A stretch of 64,000 bases of DNA from Shinisaurus crocodilurus (lineage: Eukaryota > Chordata > Lepidosauria > Squamata > Shinisauridae): NCBI GenBank assembly GCA_021292165.1, contig CM037879.1:162742886-162806885 (forward strand), written 5' to 3'. Shown one piece after another: positions 29,701 to 40,000 of the stretch. How positions within the stretch are numbered: position 1 is the first letter of the stretch; each line of letters begins with the position of its first letter. The notes below the pieces were generated by a model, which saw only the letters and a list, made by a program, of their open reading frames with translations, searched no databases and had not been told where the DNA came from. The translations under genes and the position numbers were made by a program.

Positions 29701-30540
29701 CATTTCTTCCAAGTTAGCATCAGGTATGCTGTCATGCGGCCTTGCCCTCTTGCACCTAACTCCATCACATCTACGGGAGAGTTTTTGTGGTGGACCAAAC
29801 CTGGTCTGTTGTGCGGGTTCGGCACCTTAAGAGTTAACCAGCACCGAAGTCGTGCCCTGTAGGCTGTCAAAACCTTTACTTTCAGCCACAAGGAATCCCC
29901 TTAGAAACACAGGGAAGCCACAAGCTAGTCAGTTACCAAAGAGTTTAATGGGGCAGAACTAATAGACTACAGGAATTTCACAGTATAAACAGAACAGTCA
30001 ATTCAGATAGGGAAAGGGAAGTATTCAATTTGCTTTCTAGGAAAGCTTTGCTCGAATGCAGAATATTACCCGACACCAGAGAATCTGACTCTATGTTCTA
30101 ACGTAGCGGTTTGCATTGCCGGTCGCCGGGCGTCCTGCCTGGGGTTGGAAGTTGCTTGGCCCTAGCCGGAGCTAGCGACCTGACCTGTGCAAGCCTGCAC
30201 CGTGTTCCCGGCTGGGGAACGCTGATAGGACTTTTTTTGTGTCTGAGCATGCATAGGATTGTGCCTTAAGTGGTGTCAAGCCTCTTTCTCTCAGCCTCAC
30301 TTCCCCTCCCTCTGTAACTGGGGGAGAAAAATACTGACCAACCTTATACTCCTCACCCTCCAACTGCCCCATTATCCCTGGGACCTTCACGAATCCCCTT
30401 AAGCCATCAAGGTTTCTCCCTTTGTTATGCAAAGTCTGGAATTTTCCGGTGCCTCCCCGCAATCTGCTTTAAAACTTTTAGTTTAGCTGCAATTTTGCAA
30501 TGGCCCCTTTAAGAAACAGTAAGCAGGGAGGGAATAGACT
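29701..30540. other. Unassigned sequence, possibly a decayed LTR in minus orientation
   Basis: A CpG-richer part lies at 30105-30215. Near 30229-30263 is a half copy of the TCTAAACATGCATAGGATTG-type MITE arm (here TCTGAGCATGCATAGGATTG). No gene is recognised. Confidence 0.35.
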
Positions 30541-30935
30541 TTATTTATTTATTTATTATATTTTTGAATTGCCCATCTGGCCAGTCATCCAGCCACTCTG
30601 AGCGACGTACAGTGCAATAAAATACAAGAAAAAACAGAGTGCAAAACACAATTAAACAAAACAGTACAAAACTTAAAAATCCTAACCCACCCCATATTCC
30701 CTCCTGAAAAGCCACGTTTTTAATGCCCGGCGGAAGCTAATCAAGGAAGGGGCATGGCGGAGGTCACTGGGGAGAGAGATCCATAAATTGGGGGCTGCCA
30801 CAGGGAAGGCCCTCCTCCTAGTCCCCACCAGCCTGGTTTCTCTGGCTGATGGGACAGGGAGAAGGCCGTCCCTGGAAGATCTTGTGGAGCGGCCTACTTG
30901 ATGTTGCTGGAGGTGCTCCTTGAGATAAACTAGGG
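30541..30935 (-). mobile_element. LINE 3' end (L2/CR1 group), minus orientation
   Basis: Minus-strand frame reads RAFPVAAPNLWISLPSDLR and FRRALKTWLFR, the C-terminal block of L2-like LINE proteins. It is followed by the tail complementary to TTGCCCATCTGGCC...CACTCTGAGCGACGTAC and a TTTA repeat at 30541-30556. Confidence 0.8.
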
Positions 30936-31800
30936 TGTGTGCGGGTGTGCGCACGCGCACACACACACGTGCACCTGAAAAGGAAAGGAGGCAGTTGTTG
31001 CCTCTAACAGGTAAGTTTACAGTGTCAGAAAGAAATGCAAGAAAGTTTCTCTTCTCTCTGAAGCTCCGTGTTTGGGGGTGTGGGGTGGGTGGGTAAACTT
31101 CACCTGCTGAATTTGTGCCAATCCTGACAATTTTAAAACAAAAAGGGATTGCCCTGCAAGCACTGACCACCCCATGTATACACAATTTCCTGTAAGTCCC
31201 ATTGAACGTAATAGGACTTACTTCTGAGTACACATGCATAGGATTGCACTGTTACTCTGTTTTCAGAGCAGTGGTAAATTTTACTTGGCTCTACCTGTGT
31301 ACCCCATGTGAAAGTCTTTTTCTAACACATGCTGAAGTGCCATGGAGAAAGCTCTTTACAGTAATGATTAGGATTATTCTGCAGGGATTTTGGATTGGTT
31401 TTTTTTTTTTTAATGCATTAGAAATTTAAAAAAATTAAATTTTTAGCAGAAAACACACACACCCTCCTCAAGAGAAAGAAAGAAAATATCCCAGCTACCT
31501 CAAATAGCAGCAACAAACATCATCATTCCATTTTGGCATTATTGTTCAATCACAGTGTTCTTCTTGTTTTTTTTAATAAAGTACAATAGAGCCCACATGT
31601 TTTTTTTTCTGAGTGGAGAAAATAGGAGCTTGCAGGGTGGGCCTGTGAACCACTTTGCACACTCAGAGATATCTAAATGTTAAATATTATTATTTCTTTG
31701 GCAAACTACTAATGAGAACAAAGCCACCATGGAGGGATTGGATCCATTTCTAAAGTGGGAGGGAGATCTTTAAAACAAGTAGTTTCCTGCACAATGTGGG
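30936..31800. other. Unassigned sequence with a MITE copy
   Basis: It holds an alternating (GT)/(AC) stretch (30936-30969), a palindromic MITE at 31190-31250 (GTAAGTCCCATTGAACG / TAATAGGACTTACTTCTGAGTA...CATAGGATTGCA), a T-run at 31399-31411 and an AT-rich remainder. Confidence 0.5.
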
Positions 31801-32867
31801 TGTGGAGAAAGCCAACCTAAAACCCCTTTCTGACACACACACACTCACCAAGGTGGGGGGAAGGAGACCCAGGGGGGGGGGGAGACAGCCAGTCTCCACA
31901 GAGACCAAAGGGGACAAACAACATCTGCATAGAATCACCCCAGGGGGGAAGGCAGGAAGCATCCCCAGGTTCGTCAATGCTCTTGTATATCAGCCCCATC
32001 TACATAAGACTTGAATACCTCGCCAGAGCAGACACTTCGGCACCCATAAGAAAGGACCATTCAACACCACAGGATGGGACCATTAAGCAAGTGGCTTCAA
32101 AGGGACCCCACCCCACAGGGGGAAGGCGTCACCCCACCTGACCCAAAAGGCCGCCCCTCAGGGAGGGTGGCAACCCACCTGATTGGCAACCCACCTGATT
32201 ACGGAGGGAGGGGCTACCTGAAACACCAAGGTATAAAACACCCTGCGCAAGGGAACTGAGTTGTTGGACCTGATCAGCAATCTTGCCCCATGCTTGGGGT
32301 AAGGGAACGAAGGATTGGCAACCCCGGGTAGCAGAACCCGGCGCGCTCCAGCTAGCTGAAATCACTGGCCGCTTGGGTTGACCAGACCCCGGGAAACCAA
32401 GCTGAAATCACTGGCCGCTTGGGTTGACCGGACCCCCGGGAAACCAAGCTGAAATCACTCACAAGCCGCTTGGGTAGACCGGACCTCCGCCGGGAACCCA
32501 GCTAGCCGCTTGGGTAGACCGGACCTCCGCCGGGAACCCAGCTAGCAGCGTGCGGTTGACCGGGCCTCTGCTGGAGCCCGAGCTGAACTAACTAGCTGAG
32601 AGCCCTGAAATCACGGTGTCCTTGAGACCTCTTGCTTGCTACTTTGTACCGTACTGATAAGCTGTATTGCTGGCGTGTGTGTGGGTTTGTGAAGGTAATT
32701 TTGTAAATAAACTTGTTTTATAAAAGATACTTTTGTGGCTATAAGTTATCCCTTTGTTCTGGGCTAAGGGTGATAGTCGCTGGGGACCTCGGAGAAGGCC
32801 CGCCCCAGGACTCGCTACCCCCTTAGCATTGTTGTCGGTCTTCCACTGTGGTTGTCGGTCTTCCACT
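31801..32867 (+). repeat. Solo LTR, family A, copy 2 (1067 bp) with 5-bp target duplication
   Basis: Same start, end, TATA and polyadenylation signals as copy 1, and highly similar throughout. It is flanked by GTGGG on both sides (31796-31800 and 32868-32872). The internal array has one repeat unit fewer. A 20-bp piece at its 3' end (GTTGTCGGTCTTCCACTGTG) is tandemly doubled. Its own target duplication proves an independent insertion from copy 1. Confidence 0.85.
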
Positions 32868-32872
32868 GTGGG

Positions 32873-33570
32873 GAAAGTAGGCTGAAAGTTATGTTCGACT
32901 GAAATAATGGCATATTCCTCCCTGGTTTACCCCTTCCTACCATTTGTTGTTGCCTCTAGATTACATTTTAGATTGTAAGCTCTTTGGGGCAGGGAACTGT
33001 TCTTTTATACTCGGTAAAGCACCATGCACATTGATGGTACAATCATAATGACAACAGCAGCAGCAATCACCATTGTGGGTCTGGATGATGGTGGCTTCAG
33101 AGTGGTCAGAGCCCTTAAACGGTTAGAGCGTCCTGGGGTGGGTGGCTATACCCTTGGTCACACCCTCTTGATCACGCCTTCATGTTGCTTAGTAGTAGTA
33201 AGATTGTCTTCCAGGATAAAATTACAAAAAGAAAATTATAAAAGGAGGAAATTCTAAAAAATTGTGTAGACTCTAGCGATGGATCCGTAAGTGACTGCCT
33301 CTCACTTAACATTAAAAAAACCCCAAAATGTTGCTTAGCCATACCTCTTACAAATTCACATGTGTGTCCCTATTTTCATCTGTGAAATGTTGGAGGGTAT
33401 GTATATGGTTGTTGTAAGGATTACTCTACAACAAAGTAATATGTATGAAACACTTGGGAGAGTGTTAAAGATTTATCGGAATAAATTTGAAGCTATATAA
33501 ATAAATTTAAATTTCCCTCCCAGTCCCTTTTTCCTTTATGTTACTGTGTCTTCTAGTTTGTAAGCCTGAG
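32873..33570. other. Region upstream of VPS36, with retrotransposon scraps
   Basis: Contains a short interspersed tail (AGATTGTAAGCTCTTTGGGGC, about 32970) and, at 33262-33300, the inverse of the zinc-finger-like retrotransposon end at about 13700-13735. A minus-strand relic of the same protein may extend through 33030-33260. No exon was recognised. Confidence 0.45.
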
Positions 33571-33690
33571 AGCAGTCTTTATTTATTTACAGTATTTTTA
33601 CATTAAGCCGCTCTGGGAGCCTTTTTGGGCCAAAGAGCAGGGTAAGAACGTTTCAAATAAATAAACGCAATTAATATTTATTTATTTATT
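33571..33690 (+). repeat. L2/SINE-like tail just upstream of the VPS36 promoter
   Basis: TTAAGCCGCTCTGGGAGCCTTTTTGGGCC...AAATAAATAAA is the same tail as at 60105-60175. A TTTA repeat follows at 33675-33693. Confidence 0.6.
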
Positions 33691-33693
33691 TAT

Positions 33694-33821
33694 TCTGTCT
33701 AAAATGGCAGAGCCTGACGTCACCCTCACCACTTTCCTTTTCGTTCAACGCGGGGAGGCGTCGGAGGCGGATCCTGCCAGCCCTGCTGCCGGTGGAGGGG
33801 AAGCGTTTGGTTTCCGGCGCC
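33694..33821 (+). promoter_or_regulatory. VPS36: Putative VPS36 promoter and 5' UTR, with a perfect CRE
   Basis: TGACGTCA at 33715-33722 is an exact CREB/ATF palindrome, 100 bp before the start codon, in CpG-richer sequence that continues into exon 1. AAAATGGC at 33701 is a YY1-like site. The TSS is not known. An ATG at 33704 in another frame would be an upstream ORF overlapping the start if transcription began before it. Confidence 0.5.
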
Positions 33822-33917
33822 ATGGATCGCTTCTCCTGGACCAGCGGCCTCCTGGAGATCCACGAGAACCTGGTCACGCAGCAGCGCGGGGTCCGCCTGT
33901 ACGATGGCGAGGAGAAG
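33822..33917 (+). CDS. VPS36: VPS36 exon 1 (coding part)
   Basis: Residues 1-32 ([13 protein letters not shown]...YDGEEK), first strands of the GLUE domain. Donor GAGAAG|GTCAGG. The first 300 bp of the intron hold a (GT)13(GA)n microsatellite. Confidence 0.96.
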
Positions 33918-34038
33918 GTCAGGGCGTGCGGCGAGAGCTGAAGCAGTTCGGAGGGAAGCCTGTACTGGCCGGCCTGTGGGCCCGGCTCTTTCCTACAGCA
34001 GGCGGTGCGGGAGTGGGGCTTCAGAGGCAGAGCGCGAC

Positions 34039-34079
<41 letters not shown>

Positions 34080-37000
34080 AGAGAGAGATGGAAGCCGCTA
34101 GCCGCTAGCGCTGCTTGCAAAGTTTTCCTCACTAGAGGTCCGTATCCGCCTAGCGAGCAATTAAAGCGAGCTCTCATCCCGGCCCCAGTGGATCACCCAT
34201 GTTTTTTGGACGTAAGGAAGCTCGACCGCTTGCGTGTTGTTGCTGTGGTTTTCATTTGGTTTCGATTGTTACACAGTGTTTTTCCTTCTTTGGGTGCATT
34301 CTATACATGTTTAGACAGAAACAGGTCCTACAACTCCCAGCATGCTTCAGCCAGCCTTGCTGGCTGGAGCATGCTGGGAGTTGTAGGACACCCCCCCCCT
34401 TTCTAAACATGCATAGGATTTCACCCTTTGTTTTGGTTGCTCAAAGTGGACCTTTGTATCCTTGGTTGATTTCTGCATGCGCTTCTGCATTGGGACACTG
34501 GTAAAATCATTAATCCGCACTAGGTTTCACACCTGCATCCTTTGGAAATCCATGGGTTTCTGCAGTACTCTACACATTGACAACCTAGAGTGCAATCCTA
34601 TGCTTGTTTGGACAGAAAAAAGGCCTACAACTCCCCAGCCAGCCATGTAGGACTTTTTTCTGTCTAAACATGCATAGGATTGCACCTCTAATTTTCTAGG
34701 CCAAGATAAGCTGACTTTCTTCCTCGCACCCCCCCCCACATTTATTTTCTGTTTGCAGGGAGTATTTTGCGTAGGGGAGCATTCAGTCATCCAGGCCCCC
34801 ACCTGCAATCTGAAATGAATAGCCCAGCACCAAATCCATTGGGTGGGACTTCTGCTGATCTTTCTTAGTTGTCACCAGTACTGAACTGTAGCTAGAGATG
34901 GGCAAGAAAGTTTACCCATTTTACTGCACCTCCCAGAACCAAACTCAATTTGCGTTTGGAAACTCATACATTTCCAAGCTTGAAATGCATGCCATGAAAG
35001 AAAAAAGCATTTCATAACATGTACATATCTGAAAAATGCACAAAGAAAACTGGATACAATTCCAAAATGCGCACGAACACAATTTAGTCAATGGCCTGGT
35101 TTGCACATAACAGCAACTCAGACTATGACCTGGTTTGCACGATCATAGAGGCTGAAGCCTTAAACAAAGCTTAAACATCGTGGCTTTCACGGCATGTGCG
35201 GGACACCATTTCCCCTAATTACCTGCCCAGGCACAGCTTGTTGTATTGTCCAAACCCAGGAAGCATGGCTTGTTGGAGGGGAAAACAACACACAAATAAC
35301 CCAACAACAAACCACTGTGACTTGTTTAAGCTGCAGTAACCATGCGAACCCAGCCTATGGGTTGGATATGGGTTGTCATTGAATCATGGGTTGTTGAATC
35401 GTAGATTGTTGTTACATGCACACCCTGCGCTGTCGTTTAACTGTGAGTTGTTAACCATGAACAACCAAGGAAGAAAACCCATGGTTTGTTGTTGGGTTGT
35501 GAACTCTGGGTTATTTGTGGTTAACAACCCATTATTAAACAATAGTACAGGGTTCGCACATAGTGACAACCCACAATTCAACCTGTAGTCTGAGTTGTCT
35601 TTACATCTGAACCAGGTCAATGGGTGAGAGGGTGATGAAAATGGTGACGGGGCAAGACTAGCGTGTTCCCACTCATCACTTTTATTTTACTCAGTTTTAG
35701 AGTGGATGAATTTGGGCTTAAGTCTCTCCCTAGACTCTTATGTGTAGGTTTGGGATTTTTGGACTCCATTGGTTCATCCAGAGTTACTTAGTTTTTGAGA
35801 CCAGTTAACCAAACAAATATTTTTTAAGGAAACACAGATGGCTGTTTAGAAAAGTCTAGCAAGAAGCAAATGTTTACACAGAACGAAATGCAGTGCTGCT
35901 GTCGCATCTAAAGGTATAGTGATGGCCATAGAGGAAATACAGCAGAACTGGATGTTTGTGATTCATGGGGCTTTGAATCCAGAGTTCTTGTGTGGTGACT
36001 TCTTTTGTCTGTTCTCCACAGCTCTTCTCACCTTGCATTACATAATTCCTCTGCATTTAGTTTGCATCCACACAAACCATTCTGAAAGCCGGATACAAAC
36101 CATTGTATTGGAACTCGCCCTTTTCCCCCTTTCGACTGTTCTTGTTTTCTAAACTCTGCTGCCTGAACAGAAGGCATTCACAAAGTATTTGCCTATACAT
36201 AACTAAAAAATGCAGCAGTCTCTTCAAAAATCTCAATTATAAGATTGTTGCAGTAGCTATGTAAACTGAATACCTTAAAATATTTCTCTTTCCCCCCCTC
36301 TCTAGCTGAAGTTTGATACTGGGGTATTGCTTCTGAGTACACACAGATTGATCTGGAGAGATCAGAAAAATCATGTAAGTACCACTGCTATGTCTATAAT
36401 TACCATATAATATGTGATAGAACAGTGAAGTTAATTTACCTGTGATTATTGTGTGAGCAAAATCAGCCCCTATACTCAACTTTGACATTTTTAGTTTGTT
36501 AAATAAAAACTGCAGCCCATTTATTATTTATTTTTATTTATTATATTTATACCCCGCCTTTTTTCCTGCAAGGAACCCAAGGCGGCTTACATAATCCTCC
36601 TCCTCCTCTCCATTTTATCCTCACAACAACCCTGTGAGGTAGGTTAGGCTGAGAGTCAGTGACTGGCCCTAAGTCACCCAGTGAGTTTCATGGCCGAGCG
36701 GGGACTAGAACCTGGATCTCCCAAGTCTCAGTCCAACACTCTCACCACTACGCCACACTGGCTCATTTAAAGGGACATTAATGAGACAAGTAGGTATACT
36801 TCAGAAATTTGCTGCCACTGTTTACTTTAAGGATTTATACCTTGCCCGGCAACAAGTTCCCAGGGTGACTGTCAGTGGCCATGTGACTGTAGTTCCATGT
36901 AAAATCCATGTAAAATCCATTCCATGTAAAATCAACCAAAAAATTGGAAAAATTTACCTCACTATCTGCGATTTTTTTAAAAAAACTGGCATACTGGTAG

Positions 37001-40000
37001 ACCAGCATGAGAAATGAACATACACCAAATTATAGGTCATTATACCTCACGGTTCAAAAGTACAGTGTGCTCAAAAAATGCCCCAAACACGATTTTTCAG
37101 CATTTGTGACTACACAAAAAGTATCATAACTTCCTTCAGAATTGACCTAGAAAGTAAATCATGGTGTCATATGAAGGCTCTCAAACTACCCTTTTATATG
37201 ATATGTAACATGAAGCATGCATGTGAAATAAAATATTCAAGGTCATAGTTTCTTTAATTCCAAAAACCCCAAATGTTTTGGTTTTGGAACCTTGAATTCC
37301 AAAAAAACCAAATGTTTTTTTTTTTGCTGATTTTTTTCCTCAGATAACCCATGTTTACCTTGAGTATATGTACTGATTTCCAGAACGGGGTTCCAAACAG
37401 TTCAGAAGATGTGAATGTTCTTATACATGCACAGTACCTCCCTACAATAACTTCAGCCCCTTATACACACTTAACACAGAATTTTTTGGAGGGAAATTAA
37501 ACTTAAGCCCGCCCCCTCCCTTCCGGAGCTTCCGGGGCCTTCAGGCTGAAACCAAACCAGGCATGGGTAGGCCTCAAACCTTCACAGAGATATATCTCTT
37601 TGGATGTCTACATTAAATCAAGCTTTATTCACAGATTCTGATAAGAAAGAAAAAGGCAGGCCTGGAGCCGTGACAAGTGCTGACCCCACTTCTGCTGCAA
37701 TGTGTTCATGACTTTTCAAATTGTTGAATTCCTGCACACCATTTCTACAGGTAGCATAACTAAGATCTATTATTTCCCTGATGGTGCAGCAGCACAGTAT
37801 AAAAACGGTAAAAACTTCAACAACTTAAGTAAGCATAAGTCAGATTTCGGTATCGATGCAGAATGGCACTTCTTTGCCACATCACATGGAAAGGGGCCTT
37901 GTGATGGTTTGGGTGGCACTGTTAAAAGGTTAGCTGCTCGAGCAAGTTTGCAGCATCCGTATAAAAAACAAATCATGACCCCTCGTCAGCTCTTTGATTG
38001 GGCAAAGGAGAACATCACACAGGTTGCATTTCAATACACCACAAGCAAAGATTATGAACTGGAAGAAAAGCTTCTGAAATGTTGCTTCGAGAATTCAAGA
38101 CGATTCCTGGGACACAGAAAATTCACGCTGTAATTCCATTAACAAAACACACTGTTGCTACTAAAAGATAATTCATTTCAATGCGAATCCAGAAAAGAGA
38201 CAGTAACTATTAAAGAAGGAGAACTGGAATTGCAAGAAATACGAGGATTTGTTACATGCGTTTATATCTCACAATGGTGGTTAGGTTGTGTTTTACAAAC
38301 AGATGATCAGAGAGCAGAAGTGTTAGTGAGCTTTCTTCAGCTGGACGAGCAAAATCATTTATGTATCCAGATAAACAAGATGTCCTATGGATACCATCTT
38401 CAGATGTTTTGACGAAAGCTGATTCTTGTTGCCCAACAGGGCACTTCCATACACTAACAGACAAAGAGTGTCAAGCAGCAACTTCAAGACTAGAAACTAC
38501 TGTTATGAAAAGCTCCTTAATTTAGGACTTGTTAACAAAATGTTAGCAAGTAATATTTGAACTGCATAAAATCTGATCAGCATATATAAAAGTAAAATGG
38601 AAAATCTCATCTATGCACAATAATGGTTTTTCAAGCCCACATCTAAGTAAATCAAAATAACTATGCTAGTAAGAGTCCCATTTTGAAATCAAGTACATGT
38701 TTCCAGGGATGTTAAACGTTATTTAAAACAAAAGGAGTTTTTTTGTCATTATTCAAGGTCAAACTTCTGTATATTTAGTTGAAAAAAATAAAATGAACAT
38801 GTTTTCCCCAAGCATACTGGTGAGTACCTTTTTAAAAGTACATATTTTAAACCTCATTCTTCTGAAAACAATAGGCCCTGCAACTTATTTTTTAATAAGC
38901 AGAACAAGTTCACCAAATCTTAAGCAATTTGCTTTCAGTTGGAAATATTCTTTGATTGATTTCATACCAGAATGACCACCCAGTGGAAGTATCATTATTC
39001 TACACAAAATGTCAAAAGTATGCTATTGTGAAAAAGAATACCTAATTCAGAGCTGCACAATTATGACAGGGTAGGTTGTACTTGTGCACAATATTTTATT
39101 CAAAACCTAAGTGATAATGCATATTTTCTTAAGATATGTACAGTGAGATAGCAATTCATATGCACTATGACACATACACACAGAGCGCCCCAAAAGATGT
39201 AACTCGTTTTCTGTTAAGAACCCCATTTTGAAAATTGGTACATGTATTAAGCACTGTCAGATGAAATACTAAAAGAAAAATCATGGAGAAAAAAAATTTA
39301 GTTTTTGCAAATTTTACTATTTGACCTTGAATATATATTTATTCCAAAAAACCATTTATGTTACATATCAAATGAAAGAGCATTTCAAAGGCTTTCTACC
39401 AACACCATGATTAACTTTCTAGGTTCTGTAGAACTGGAATTACTGTAATTTTAATGTCGTCCGACACACAAAAAATAACATTTTTCTTCATATTTTTGAT
39501 TGCCATATCTCCAAAAGTTTTTGTCCCAGAAGTCTAATTTTTGGAGCAGCTTATTTTCCCAGCAGACCCAACAAGTTCACCAAGTTTTTTCAAAATCGGT
39601 GATGGTCAGGTAAATTCATTGGTTGATTTTACATGGAATGACCCACTGGAAGGGCGAACTAACCCCAGTGACTGGGACCAGAGAACCAAGGGCTCATGGG
39701 AGGTTGTGCCTCACTTCTTTCCCGGTAAGTGGAAAATCAACCTGGCCACAGTCATAATCCAGACAGAGAACTAACAGCTGCAGGAGACTTGCGTCCTACT
39801 CCCTCCGAAAGGGAGGGAGTTGATTGTTTTCTGGCTACAGAAGCAATGGGGAGGCTAGTCCGGTGTTAGTCTTTCTAACCAGAGGACTAAGGGCTTCTGG
39901 GAGGTTGCACCTCCTTCCTCCCAGCATGTTTGTGTATATCAACTGCTTTCAGAGCACCTATTGCCACAAAGCAATAGTTCAAATGTTCTATACACAGAGA

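Noticed and set aside
28261..32867. One provirus bounded by the two family-A LTRs
   Set aside because: Each LTR has its own 5-bp duplication, and the sequence between has no gag, pol or env.
33686..34177. 163-codon minus-strand frame opposite VPS36 exon 1
   Set aside because: It runs through the microsatellite and is a shadow of CpG-rich exon 1 and intron sequence.
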